Part shown: positions 11,409 to 24,400 of the stretch, piece after piece
How positions within the stretch are numbered: position 1 is the stretch's first letter
Layout: the number at the start of each line of letters is the position of its first letter
Assembly (NCBI GenBank): GCA_946811695.1
Contig: OX328126.1
Coordinates: forward strand, 1,886,771-1,950,770
Length of the DNA: 64,000 bases
Direction: 5' to 3'
Source of the DNA: Gonocerus acuteangulatus
Lineage: Eukaryota > Arthropoda > Insecta > Hemiptera > Coreidae
Made by a program: the position numbers and the translations under genes
Notes under the pieces: model-generated
What the model was told of the DNA's origin: nothing
Seen by the model: only the letters and a program-made list of their open reading frames with translations
Database searches by the model: none

Positions 11409-14400
11409 CCCATCCATCTTTACATGCTCTTACAAAGTGCAGCCTTAACGTCCTATATAGAGTTCTGCTTGAAGATCTGACTTGTTGTTTTCTCCTAGCC
11501 GAGTCCCAACCATCCTTCTTTACCTGCTCTTCCAAAGTGCAGCCTTAACGTCCAATATAGAGTTCTGCTTGAAGATCTGACTTGTTGCTTTCTCCTAGCC
11601 GAGTCCCAACCATCCTTCTTTACCTGCTCTTCCAAAGTGCAGCCTTAACGTCCAATATAGAGTTCTGCTTGAAGATCTGACTTGTTGTTTTCTCCTAGCC
11701 GAGTCCCAACCATCCTTCTTTACCTGTACTTCCAAAGTGCAGCCTTAACGTCCAATATAGAGTTCTGCTTGAAGATCTGACTTGTTGTTTTCTCCTAGCC
11801 GAGTCCCAACAATCCTTCTTTACCTGTACTTCCAAAGTGCAGCCTTAACGTCCAATATAGAGTTCTGCTTGAAGATCTGACTTGTTGTTTTCTCCTAGCC
11901 GAGTCCCAACCATCCTTCTTTACCTGCTCTTCCAAAGTGCAGCCTTAACGTCCAATATAGAGTTCTGCTTGAAGATCTGACTTGTTGCTTTCTCCTAGCC
12001 GAGTCCCAACCATCCTTCTTTACCTGCTATTCCAAAGTGCAGCCTTAACGTCCTATATAGAGTTCTGCTTGAAGATCTGACTTGTTGTTTTCTCCTAGCC
12101 GAGTCCCAACCATCCTTCTTTACCGGCTCTTCCAAAGTGCAGCCTTACCGTCCAATATAGAGTTCTGCTTGAAGATCTGACTTGTTGTTTTCTCCTAGCC
12201 GAGTCCCAACCATCCTTCTTTACCTGCTATTCCAAAGTGCAGCGTTAACGTCCAATATAGAGTTCTGCTTGAAGATCTGACTTGTTGTTTTCTCCTAGCC
12301 GAGTCCCAACCATCCTTCTTTACATGCTCTTACAAAGTGCAGCCTTAACGTCCTATATAGAGTTCTGCTTGAAGATCTGACTTGTTGCTTTCTCCTAGCC
12401 GAGTCCCAACCATCCTTCTTTACCTGCTATTCCAAAGTGCAGCCTTAACGTCCAATATAGAGTTCTGCTTGAAGATCTGACTTGTTGTTTTCTCCTAGCC
12501 GAGTGCCAACCATCCTTCTTTACCTGCTCTTCCAAGGTGCAGCCTTAACGTCCTATATAGAGTTCTGCTTGAAGATCTGACTTGTTGCTTTCTCCTAGCC
12601 GAGTCCCAACCATCCTTCTTTACCTGCTATTCCAAAGTGCAGCCTTAACGTCCAATATAGAGTTCTGCTTGAAGATCTGACTTGTTGTTTTCTCCTAGCC
12701 GAGTGCCAACCATCCTTCTTTACCGGCTCTTCCAAAGTGCAGCCTTAACGTCCAATATAGAGTTCTGCTTGAAGATCTGACTTGTTGTTTTCTCCTAGCC
12801 GAGTCCCAACCATCCTTCTTTACCTGCTATTCCAAAGTGCAGCCTTAACGTCCAATATAGAGTTCTGCTTGAAGATCTGACTTGTTGTTTTCTCCTAGCC
12901 GAGTGCCAACCATCCTTCTTTACCGGCTCTTCCAAAGTGCAGCCTTAACGTCCAATATAGAGTTCTGCTTGAAGATCTGACTTGTTGTTTTCTCCTAGCC
13001 GAGTCCCAACCATCCTTCTTTACCTGCTCTTCCAAAGTGCAGCGTCAACGTCCAATATAGAGTTCTGCTTGAAGATCTGACTTGTTGTTTTCTCCTAGCC
13101 GAGTGCCAACCATCCTTCTTTACCGGCTCTTCCAAAGTGCAGCCTTAACGTCCAATATAGAGTTCTGCTTGAAGATCTGACTTGTTGTTTTCTCCTAGCC
13201 GAGTCCCAACCATCCTTCTTTACCTGCTCTTCCAAAGTGCAGCCTTAACGTCCAATATAGAGTTCTGCTTGAAGATCTGACTTGTTGTTTTCTCCTAGCC
13301 GAGTCCCAACCATCCTTCTTTACCTGCTCTTCCAAAGTGCAGCCTTAACGTCCTATATAGAGTTCTGCTTGAAGATCTGACTTGTTGCTTTCTCCTAGCC
13401 GAGTCCCAACCATCCTTCTTTACCTGTTCTTCCAAAGTGCAGCGTTAACGTCCAATATAGAGTTCTGCTTGAAGATCTGACTTGTTGCTTTCTCCTAGCC
13501 GAGTCCCAACCATCCTTCTTTACCTGTTCTTCCAAAGTGCAGCGTTAACGTCCAATATAGAGTTCTGCTTGAAGATCTGACTTTTTGTTTTCTCCTAGCC
13601 GAGTCCCAACCATCCTTCTTTACCTGTTCTTCCAAAGTGCAGCGTTAACGTCCAATATAGAGTTCTGCTTGAAGATCTGACTTGTTGCTTTCTCCTAGCC
13701 GAGTCCCAACCATCCTTCTTTACCTATTCTTCCAAAGTGCAGCCTTAACGTCCTATATAGAGTTCTGCTTGAAGATCTGACTTGTTGTTTTCTCCTAGCC
13801 GAGTCCCAACCATCCTTCTTTACCGGCTCTTCCAAAGTGCAGCCTTACCGTCCAATATAGAGTTCTGCTTGAAGATCTGACTTGTTGTTTTCTCCTAGCC
13901 GAGTCCCAACCATCCTTCTTTACCTGTTCTTCCAAAGTGCAGCGTTAACGTCCAATATAGAGTTCTGCTTGAAGATCTGACATTTTGTTTCTCCTAGCCG
14001 AGTCCCAACCATCCTTCTTTACCTGCTCTTCCAAAGTGCAGCCTTAACGTCCAATATAGAGTTCTGCTTGAAGATCTGACTTGTTGTTTTCTCCTAGCCG
14101 AGTCCCAACCATCCTTCTTTACCTGCTCTTCCAAAGTGCAGCCTTAACGTCCAATATAGAGTTCTGCTTGAAGATCTGACTTGTTGTTTTCTCCTAGCCG
14201 AGTCCCAACCATCCTTCTTTACCTGCTCTTCCAAAGTGCAGCCTTACCGTCCAATATAGAGTTCTGCTTGAAGATCTGACTTGTTGTTTTCTCCTAGCCG
14301 AGTCCCAACCATCCTTCTTTACCTGCTCTTCCAAAGTGCAGCCTTAACGTCCAATATAGAGTTCTGCTTAAAGATCTGACTTGTTGTTTTCTCCTAGCCG

Positions 14401-17214
14401 AGTCCCAACCATCCTTCTTTACCTGCTCTTCCAAAGTGCAGCCTTAACGTCCAATATAGAGTTCTGCTTGAAGATCTGACTTGTTGTTTTCTCCTAGCCG
14501 AGTGCCAACCATCCTTCTTTACCTGTTCTTCCAAAGTGCAGCCTTAACGTCCAATATAGAGTTCTGCTTGAAGATCTGACTTGTTGTTTTCTCCTAGCCG
14601 AGTCCCAAACATCCTTCTTTACCTGCTCTTCCAAAGTGCAGCCTTAACGTCCAATATAGAGTTCTGCTTGAAGATCTGACTTGTTGTTTTCTCCTAGCCG
14701 AGTCCCAACCATCCTTCTTTACCTGTTCTTCCAAAGTGCAGCCTTAACGTCCAATATAGAGTTCTGCTTGAAGATCTGACTTGTTGTTTTCTCCTAGCCG
14801 AGTCCCAAACATCCTTCTTTACCTGCTCTTCCAAAGTGCAGCCTTAACGTCCAATATAGAGTTCTGCTTGAAGATCTGACTTGTTGTTTTCTCCTAGCCG
14901 AGTCCCAACCATCCTTCTTTACCTGTTCTTCCAAAGTGCAGCCTTAACGTCCAATATAGAGTTCTGCTTGAAGATCTGACTTGTTGTTTTCTCCTAGCCG
15001 AGTCCCAACCATCCTTCTTTACCTGCTCTTCCAAAGTGCAGCCTTAACGTCCAATATAGAGTTCTGCTTGAAGATCTGACTTGTTGTTTTCTCCTAGCCG
15101 AGTCCCAACCATCCTTCTTTACCTGTTCTTCCAAAGTGCAGCGTTAACGTCCAATATAGAGTTCTGCTTGAAGATCTGACTTTTTGTTTCTCCAAGCCGA
15201 GTGCCAACCATCCTTCTTTACCTGTACTTCCAAAGTGCAGCCTTAACGTCCAATATAGAGTTCTGCTTGAAGATCTGACTTGTTGTTTTCTCCTAGCCGA
15301 GTCCCAACCATCCTTCTTTACCTGCTCTTCCAAAGTGCAGCCTTAACGTCCAATATAGAGTTCTGCTTGAAGATCTGACTTGTTGTTTTCTCCTAGCTGA
15401 GTCCCAACCATCCTTCTTTACCTGCTCTTCCAAAGTGCAGCCTTAACGTCCAATATAGAGTTCTGCTTGAAGATCTGACTTGTTGTTTTCTCCTAGCCGA
15501 GTCCCAACCATCCTTCTTTACCTGCTCTTCCAAAGTGCAGCCTTAACGTCCAATATAGAGTTCTGCTTGAAGATCTGACTTGTTGTTTTCTCCTAGCCGA
15601 GTCCCAACCATCCTTCTTTACCTGCTCTTCCAAAGTGCAGCCTTAACGTCCAATATAGAGTTCTGCTTGAAGATCTGACTTGTTGTTTTCTCCTAGCCGA
15701 GTCCCAACCATCCTTCTTTACCTGCTCTTCCAAAGTGCAGCCTTAACGTCCAATATAGAGTTCTGCTTGAAGATCTGACTTGTTGTTTTCTCCTAGCTGA
15801 GTCCCAACCATCCTTCTTTACCTGCTCTTCCAAAGTGCAGCCTTAACGTCCAATATAGAGTTCTGCTTGAAGATCTGACTTGTTGTTTTCTCCTAGCCGA
15901 GTCCCAACCATCCTTCTTTACCTGCTCTTCCAAAGTGCAGCCTTAACGTCCAATATAGAGTTCTGCTTGAAGATCTGACTTGTTGTTTTCTCCTAGCCGA
16001 GTCCCAACCATCCTTCTTTACCTGCTCTACCAAAGTGCAGCCTTAACGTCCAATATAGAGTCCTGCTTGAAGCTCTGACTTGTTGTTTTCTCCTAGCCGA
16101 GTCCCAACCATCCTTCTTTACCTGCTCTTCCAAAGTGCAGCCTTAACGTCCAATATAGAGTTCTGCTTGAAGATCTGACTTGTTGTTTTCTCCTAGCCGA
16201 GTCCCAACCATCCTTCTTTACCTGTTCTTCCAAAGTGCAGCGTTAACGTCCAATATAGAGTTCTGCTTGAAGATCTGACTTTTTGTTTCTCCTAGCCGAG
16301 TGCCAACCATCCTTCTTTACCTGTACTTCCAAAGTGCAGCCTTAACGTCCAATATAGAGTTCTGCTTGAAGATCTGACTTGTTGTTTTCTCCTAGCCGAG
16401 TCCCAACCATCCTTCTTTACCTGCTCTTCCAAAGTGCAGCCTTAACGTCCAATATAGAGTTCTGCTTGAAGATCTGACTTGTTGTTTTCTCCTAGCTGAG
16501 TCCCAACCATCCTTCTTTACCTGCTCTTCCAAAGTGCAGCCTTAACGTCCAATATAGAGTTCTGCTTGAAGATCTGACTTGTTGTTTTCTCCTAGCCGAG
16601 TGCCAACCATCCTTCTTTACCTGTTCTTCCAAAGTGCAGCCTTAACGTCCAATATAGAGTTCTGCTTGAAGATCTGACTTGTTGTTTTCTCCTAGCCGAG
16701 TCCCAACCATCCTTCTTTACCTGTTCTTCCAAAGTGCAGCCTTAACGTCCAATATAGAATTCTGCTTGAAGATCTGACTTGTTGTTTTCTCCTAGCCGAG
16801 TCCCAACCATCCTTCTTTACCTGCTATTCCAAAGTGCAGCCTTAACGTCCAATATAGAGTTCTGCTTGAAGATCTGACTTGTTGTTTTCTCCTAGCTGAG
16901 TCCCAACCATCCTTCTTTACCTGCTCTTCCAAAGTGCAGCCTTAACGTCCAATATAGAGTTCTGCTTGAAGATCTGACTTGTTGTTTTCTCCTAGCCGAG
17001 TCCCAACCATCCTTCTTTACCTGCTCTTACAAAGTGCAGCCTTACCGTCCAATATAGAGTTCTGCTTGAAGATCTGACTTGTTGTTTTCTCCTAGCCGAG
17101 TCCCAACCATCCTTCTTTACCTGTTCTTCCAAAGTGCAGCCTTAACGTCCAATATAGAGTTCTGCTTGAAGATCTGACTTGTTGTTTTCTCCTTGCCGAG
17201 TCCCAACCATCCTT
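11409..17214. repeat. 100-bp satellite array, about 58 copies
   Basis: Head-to-tail 100-bp monomers (CCATCCTTCTTTACCTGCTC..., ...TCTCCTAGCCGAGTCCCAA). Variants are scattered: TACCGGCTC, GTGCCAAC, CTTGTTGCTTTC. Rare monomers that have lost one base (TTTTTGTTTCTC in place of TTGTTGTTTTCTC) occur near 13980, 15180 and 16280. The last two are about 1100 bp apart and both precede GAGTGCC, showing that an 11-mer block was duplicated. Open frames such as 15094-15333 (minus) are products of the periodicity. Confidence 0.97.
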
Positions 17215-17596
17215 TCACTTCGCGTCACCTCAATGGCTAATCTTCATCTCATTTAGTATTTCATTTCGCTCTCTAGCTGGCTAAAATATGGGCAGATTTT
17301 AATTAAATTAAACCGCGCTAAGATGACGCAGTTCCTGCGAGTCGGACTTTTTTTGGTGTCTATTAGATATGATCGATGACGATTTTAGGATTATTTTTAC
17401 GAGTAAAAACTCAATGATGAGAAAGACAAAAATGGTTGATGAAAAGAGGTATAATTTTAGCCGGCTAAAGACACGTGGAGTGAACAAAGAGATTATAAAG
17501 AAGGAACTCTACGTCATTCCTCGCTGGAAAATTGAATGAATCCTATTGAACGGTGAGAATCAAGCAACATTACATTTCTCAAGATACATTCTATAG

Positions 17597-17598
<2 letters not shown>

Positions 17599-17660
<62 letters not shown>
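17599..17660. repeat. (TC)n microsatellite
   Basis: About 62 bp of uninterrupted TC dinucleotide. It joins directly to the dispersed repeat at 17661-17765. Confidence 0.97.
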
Positions 17661-17662
<2 letters not shown>

Positions 17663-17765
17663 GTCTCATTCGCTTGATTCCTCCTCATCACTCCCAGGGG
17701 TTGGGTGAAGGTTCTATGGAGACCCTAAGAATCTTTCCTTGCTAGGAAGAAATTCGGGGACACCT
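17661..17765 (-). repeat. dispersed repeat with dinucleotide tail, copy 1 (inverted partner at 38604)
   Basis: This is the reverse complement of 38604-38708, with only two or three differences in about 105 bp. In both copies a TC/GA tract abuts the same edge (after ATGTCTCATTCGCTTGATTC here). Conserved edge and near-identity point to a young mobile or duplicated sequence with a dinucleotide end. Class unknown. Confidence 0.8.
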
Positions 17766-17903
17766 GTGGCTTGTTCAAACGACTACCATAAAATTTCAGA
17801 ATATAGTCATAATTGTAAACAGTAATATATCTATGAATAAAGCTGGAAGTGTTGATATCAAATAAATTATTTAGAGAAAATCAAAGCTCTCATATTTCCT
17901 TAT

Positions 17904-19946
17904 AACTTAAACAGCTCCCCAGTAATCATGCTTATCCCCTGTAATGATGCTTATCCTCAGTATTGATGCTTATCCCCTACAATAACTTGAACAGCTCCCC
18001 AGTAATGATGCTTATCCCCTATAATAACTTGAACAGCTCCCCAGTAATGATGCTTATCCCCTATAATAACTTGAACAGCTCCCCAGTAATGATGCTTATC
18101 CCCAGTATTGATGCTTATCCCCTATAATAACTTGAACGGCTCCCCAGTAATGATGCTTATCCCCAGTAATGATGCTTATCCCCTATAATAACTTGAACAG
18201 CTCCCCAGTAATGATGCTTATCCCCAGTATTGATGCTTATCCCCTATAATAACTTGAACAGCTCCCCAGTAATGATGCTTATCCCCTATATTAACTTGAA
18301 CAGGTCCCCAGTAATGATGCTTATCCCCTATATTAACTTCAACAGCTCACCAGTAATGATGCTTATCGCCTATATTAACTTCGAACAGCTCCCCAGTAAT
18401 GATGCTTATCCCCTATATTAACTTCAACAGCTCCCAAGTAATGATGCTTATCCCCTATATTAACTTCGAACAGCTCCCGCGTAATGATGCTTATCCCCTA
18501 TATTAAATTGAACAGCTCCCCAGTAATGATGCTTATCCCCTATATTAACGTTAACAGCTCCCCCGTAATGATGCTTATCCCCTATATTAACTTGAACAGC
18601 TCCCCAGTAATGATGCTTATCCCCTATATTAACTTGAACAGCTCCCCAGTAATGATGCTTATCCCCATTAATGATGCTTATTCCCTTTATTAACTTGAAC
18701 AGCTCCCCAGTAATGATGCTTATCCCCAGTAATGATGATTATCCCGTATATTAACTTGAACAGTTCACCAGTAATGATGCTTATCCCGAGTAATGATGCT
18801 TATCCCCTATATTAACTTGAACAGCTCCCCAGTAATGATGCTTATCCCCAGTAATGATGCTTATCCCCTATATTAACTTGAACAGTTCACCAGTAATGAT
18901 GCTTATCCCCTATATTAACTTGAACAGCTCCCCAGTAATGATGCTTATCCCCTATATTAACTTGAACAGCTCCCCAGTAATGATGCTTATCCCCGGTAAT
19001 GATGCTTATCCCCTATATTAACTTGAACCGCTCCCCAGTAATGATGCTTATCCCCAGTAATGATGATTATCCCCTATATTAACTTGAACAGATCACCAGT
19101 AATGATGCTTATCCCCTATATTAACTTGAACAGCTCCGCAGTAATGATGCTTATCCTCTATATTAACTTGAACAGCTCCCCAGTAATGATGCTTATCCCC
19201 TATATTAACTTGAACAGCTCCCCAGTAATGATGCTTATCCCCGGTAATGATGCTTATCCCCTATATTAACTTGAACAGCTCCGCAGTAATGATGCTTATC
19301 CCCGGTAATGATGCTTATCCCCTATATTAACTTGAACAGCTCCCCAGTAATGATGCTTATCCCCAGTAATGATGCTTATCCCCTATATTAACTTGAACAG
19401 TTCACCAGTAATGATGCTTATCCCCTATATTAACTTGAACAGCTCCCCAGTAATGATGCTTATCCCCTATATTAACTTGAACAGCTCCCCAGTAATGATG
19501 CTTATCCCCGGTAATGATGCTTATCCCCTATATTAACTTGAACCGCTCCCCAGTAATGATGCTTATCCCCAGTAATGATGATTATCCCCTATATTAACTT
19601 GAACAGATCACCAGTAATGATGCTTATCCCCTATATTAACTTGAACAGCTCCGCAGTAATGATGCTTATCCTCTATATTAACTTGAACAGCTCCCCAGTA
19701 ATGATGCTTATCCCCTATATTAACTTGAACAGCTCCCCAGTAATGATGCTTATCCCCTATATTAACTTGAACAGCTCCCCAGTAATGATGCTTATCCCCG
19801 GTAATGATGCTTATCCCCTATATTAACTTGAACAGCTCCGCAGTAATGATGCTTATCCTCTATATTAACTTGAACAGCTCCCCAGTAATGATGCTTATCC
19901 CCTATATTAACTTGAACAGCTCCCCAGAAATGATGCTTATCCCCTA
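17904..19946. repeat. 42-bp tandem array with an 18-bp sub-repeat
   Basis: Unit TTGAACAGCTCCCCAGTAAT plus GATGCTTATCCCCTATATTAAC. Many units carry an extra copy of the internal segment CAGTAATGATGCTTATCC. The early part has ATAATAAC and the later part ATATTAAC. Because 42 is divisible by 3, short frames with a 14-residue period (MMLIPYINLNSSPV) appear repeatedly; they lack any sign of being genes. A block near 19060-19270 is repeated near 19575-19826. Confidence 0.96.
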
Positions 19947-19947
19947 C

Positions 19948-20005
<58 letters not shown>
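19947..20005. repeat. (TA)n microsatellite
   Basis: About 59 bp of pure TA between the 42-bp and 14-bp arrays. Confidence 0.96.
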
Positions 20006-20009
<4 letters not shown>

Positions 20010-20395
20010 AGCATATGTAGTGCAGCATATTTTGAGCAGCGTATGTAGTGCAGCACAGTTGTACAGCATATTTAGCTCAGCATATTTAGTGCAGCATATA
20101 TAGTGAAGAATATGTTCTGCAGCATATGTAGTGCAGCATATATAGTGAAGCATATGTTGTGCAGCATATATAGTGAAGAATATGTACTGCAGCATATGTA
20201 GTGCAGCACATGTAGTGCAGCATATATAGTGAAGCATATGTAGTGCAGCATATGCAGTGCAGCATATTTAGTGCAGCATATATAGTGCAGCATATGTAGT
20301 GCAGCATATTTAGTGCAGCATATTTAGTGCAGCATATGTAGTGCAGCATATGTATTGCAGCATATTTAGTAAAGCATATGTAGTGCAGAAAATCT
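20006..20395. repeat. 14-bp tandem array (CAGCATATGTAGTG)
   Basis: About 28 degenerate copies of a 14-bp unit, with CATATTTAG, CATATATAG and CATATGTAG variants. Several overlapping frames on the minus strand (MLHYICCT-like periodic peptides) follow from the period and are not genes. Confidence 0.93.
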
Positions 20396-20684
20396 GGCAC
20401 AGCATAAAAAGCCTAATTTGGAGGATCTTCATTATCATAACGTGCTTTCAAATCCCATTTCCTTGTGAATTGGAAACCTTATGTTTTCGGTTTCTCCAAA
20501 TATGATAATTTTATCTAATTTCAATCGAACCTTTTAATTCCCAAATTCTACAAGCTATCGAATGGCTACAAATGTAGGCTCTCATCCCACCGATCAAGAT
20601 TTTTTTAAACACTTTAAGGGATAAGTGATAAAGTAAATGTAACGTCCAAAATAGTGTCTGCAAATATAATCTTTTATTGCGTTT

Positions 20685-20790
20685 ATATCTCCTTCCCTAG
20701 GGAGTAAACCCGCTTATCAAGCCGTTCTCATGATCCAATCTGAAAGCCTCGCCTAGAACATTTTCATGTTCAATAAATATATATATACTA
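20685..20790 (+). repeat. dispersed repeat, copy 3
   Basis: TCTCCTTCCCTAGGGAGTAA, ACCCGCTTATCAAGCC and CATGATCCAATCTGAAAG match 10570-10745 in order. A TATATATA stretch follows, as in copy 1. Confidence 0.5.
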
Positions 20791-20879
20791 TGGTATGACT
20801 AAAATAACAAGAAATCTCCCCTAAGACGCAAGAGAATTCAGTTAGGAGAATATATATGATTGTCAGGCCACACAAGTTA

Positions 20880-20990
20880 TAGGTTATGTGTTTTATCCCC
20901 AGGCAGGTAGTTAACGAGGCGGTCACCCATCCCTGTACAGGCCACGCCCGCATTTCTTAACTTTGGCTAAGCAGGTAATTCGCCGTATTA
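20880..20990 (-). mobile_element. 5S rRNA-derived SINE fragment
   Basis: On the minus strand, about 20970-20915 reads AAAGTTAAGAAATGCGGGCG, then TGGCCTGTACAGGGATGGGT, then GACCGCC. This aligns with the 5S rRNA internal control region (A box AAGCTAAGCAGGGTCGGGC, C box GTACTTGGATGGGAGACCGCC). It shares GGGCGTGG..C.GTAC..G.ATGGGTGACCG with the better copy at 55404-55591. The 5' and 3' ends are unclear, and I see no target duplication. Confidence 0.55.
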
Positions 20991-21438
20991 AGAAACATAA
21001 ACAAGCCCCCCCCCCACTCACCAGCAGCTATAGATAAACCCTCCTCGGCTAGTGAAAGCCCTGAGAGTAGTATATTCCTGGAGAGAATATTATGTAGTTA
21101 CAGGCTTTAACTCTCCTAATGTATATGAACGACCTAGAGGGAAGGGGGGTATTAAGGGGTGGGTTTGCTTGATAACAGGTAGATAAACCATAAATATTGT
21201 TCAGCCATTAATCCTACATTCCTACCATCGCTTGGTAACCTATACTATTAACCAGCTTTATACACAACAAGACCTATGTAAATATATATCTTAGTATATC
21301 TATCAAGGTATTGTAAAGATAGAGATATTTATCTTCTGTATGAATTAAATATACATTCAAAAAGAATAAAATTATACATTACAAATTAGTAAAACACTTT
21401 TGCAGTTGAATGTTAGACAAATATAATTGAATTCATTC

Positions 21439-24400
21439 AACTCTCGAGACGTTATCATTGTCTCTTGTTATTCATTACCGTTTCTAGAGTATTTATGTAT
21501 ACAGGGTGTCCCACAGTGAGATGTAATAACTCTCGAGACGTTATCATTGTCTCTTGTTATTCATTACCGTTTCTAGAGTATTTATGTATACAGGGTGTCC
21601 CACATAGAGATGTAATAACTCTCGAGACGTTATCATTGTCTCTTGTTATTCATTACCGTTTCTAGAGTATTTATGTATACAGGGTGTCCCACATAGAGAT
21701 GTAATAACTCTCGAGACGTTATCATTGTCTCTTGTTATTCATTACCGTTTCTAGAGTATTTATGTATACAGGGTGTCCCACATAGAGATGTAATAACTCT
21801 CGAGACGTTATCATTGTCTCTTGTTATTCATTACCGTTTCTAGAGTATTTATGTATACAGGGTGTCCCACAGTGAGATGTAATAACTCTCGAGACGTTAT
21901 CATTGTCTCTTGTTATTCATTACCGTTTCTAGAGTATTTATGTATACAGGGTGTCCCACATAGAGATGTAATAACTCTCGAGACGTTATCATTGTCTCTT
22001 GTTATTCATTACCGTTTCTAGAGTATTTATGTATACAGGGTGTCCCACATAGAGATGTAATAACTCTCGAGACGTTATCATTGTCTCTTGTTATTCATTA
22101 CCGTTTCTAGAGTATTTATGTATACAGGGTGTCCCACATAGAGATGTAATAACTCTCGAGACGTTATCATTGTCTCTTGTTATTCATTACCGTTTCTAGA
22201 GTATTTATGTATACAGGGTGTCCCACATAGAGATGTAATAACTCTCGAGATGTTATCATTGTCTCTTGTTATTCATTACCGTTTCTAGAGTATTTATGTA
22301 TACAGGGTGTCCCACATAGAGATGTAATAACTCTCGAGACGTTATCATTGTCTCTTGTTATTCATTACCGTTTCTAGAGTATTTATGTATACAGGGTGTC
22401 CCACATAGAGATGTAATAACTCTCGAGATGTTATCATTGTCTCTTGTTATTCATTACCGTTTCTAGAGTATTTATGTATACAGGGTGTCCCACAGTGAGA
22501 TGTAATAACTCTCGAGACGTTATCATTGTCTCTTGTTATTCATTACCGTTTCTAGAGTATTTATGTATACAGGGTGTCCCACATTGATATGCAATAACTC
22601 TCGAGACGTTATCATTGTCTCTTGTTATTCATTACCGTTTCTAGAGTATTTATGTATACAGGGTGTCCCACATAGAGATGTAATAACTCTCGAGACGTTA
22701 TCATTGTCTCTTGTTATTCATTACCGTTTCTAGAGTATTTATGTATACAGGGTGTCCCACAGTGACATGTAATAACTCTCGAGACGTTATCATTGTCTCT
22801 TGTTATTCATTACCGTTTCTAGAGTATTTATGTATACAGGGTGTCCCACATTGAGATGTAATAACTCTCGAGACGTTATCATTGTCTCTTGTTATTCATT
22901 ACCGTTTCTAGAGTATTTATGTATACAGGGTGTCCCACAGTGAGATGTAATAACTCTCGAGACGTTATCATTGTCTCTTGTTATTCATTACCGTTTCTAG
23001 AGTATTTATGTATACAGGGTGTCCCACAGTGAGATGTAATAACTCTCGAGACATTATCATTGTCTCTTGTTATTCATTACCGTTTCTAGAGTATTTATGT
23101 ATACAGGGTGTCCCACAGTGAGATGTAATAACTCTCGAGACGTTATCATTGTCTCTTGTTATTCATTACCGTTTCTAGAGTATTTATGTATACAGGGTGT
23201 CCCACAGTGAGATGTAATAACTCTTGAGACATTATCATTGTCTCTTGTTATTCATTACCGTTTCTAGAGTATTTATGTATACAGGGTGTCCCACAGTGAG
23301 ATGTAATAACTCTCGAGACATTATCATTGTCTCTTGTTATTCATTACCGTTTCTAGAGTATTTATGTATACAGGGTGTCCCACAGTGAGATGTAATAACT
23401 CTCTAGACGTTATCATTGTCTCTTGTTATTCATTACCGTTTCTAGAGTATTTATGTATACAGGGTGTCCCACAGTGAGATGTAATAACTCTCTAGACGTT
23501 ATCATTGTCTCTTGTTATTCATTACCGTTTCTAGAGTATTTATGTATACAGGGTGTCCCACATAGAGATGTAATAACTCTCGAGATGTTATCATTGTCTC
23601 TTGTTATTCATTACCGTTTCTAGAGTATTTATGTATACAGGGTGTCCCACAGTGAGATGTAATAACTCTCGAGACGTTATCATTGTCTCTTGTTATTCAT
23701 TACCGTTTCTAGAGTATTTATGTATACAGGGTGTCCCACATTGATATGCAATAACTCTCGAGACGTTATCATTGTCTCTTGTTATTCATTACCGTTTCTA
23801 GAGTATTTATGTATACAGGGTGTCCCACATAGAGATGTAATAACTCTCGAGACGTTATCATTGTCTCTTGTTATTCATTACCGTTTCTAGAGTATTTATG
23901 TATACAGGGTGTCCCACAGTGACATGTAATAACTCTCGAGACGTTATCATTGTCTCTTGTTATTCATTACCGTTTCTAGAGTATTTATGTATACAGGGTG
24001 TCCCACATTGAGATGTAATAACTCTCGAGACGTTATCATTGTCTCTTGTTATTCATTACCGTTTCTAGAGTATTTATGTATACAGGGTGTCCCACAGTGA
24101 GATGTAATAACTCTCGAGACGTTATCATTGTCTCTTGTTATTCATTACCGTTTCTAGAGTATTTATGTATACAGGGTGTCCCACAGTGAGATGTAATAAC
24201 TCTCGAGACATTATCATTGTCTCTTGTTATTCATTACCGTTTCTAGAGTATTTATGTATACAGGGTGTCCCACAGTGAGATGTAATAACTCTCGAGACGT
24301 TATCATTGTCTCTTGTTATTCATTACCGTTTCTAGAGTATTTATGTATACAGGGTGTCCCACAGTGAGATGTAATAACTCTTGAGACATTATCATTGTCT

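Larger units (their letters stand above)
17215..17903. other. spacer with a microsatellite and a dispersed-repeat half
   Basis: No gene seen. It contains the (TC)n tract and the dispersed repeat listed separately. Confidence 0.5.
20396..21438. other. spacer with SINE and dispersed-repeat remains
   Basis: Contains the third copy of the 10.6-kb dispersed repeat and a 5S-like SINE fragment (both listed). It also has a poly(C) run at about 21007-21015. No host gene is seen. Confidence 0.55.

Noticed and set aside
1..17214. CENP-B box in the satellites
   Set aside because: I looked for the TTCG....A..CGGG pattern in the 67-, 43- and 100-bp monomers and did not find it. Centromere identity cannot be argued from this.
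18230..20103. MMLIPYINLNSSPV repeat peptides
   Set aside because: 42-bp satellite with a stop-free frame, broken wherever the 18-bp sub-repeat is inserted. No sign of selection on the frame.
20006..20400. Overlapping minus-strand frames of 73-104 codons
   Set aside because: Periodic peptides from the 14-bp repeat; open in several frames at once.
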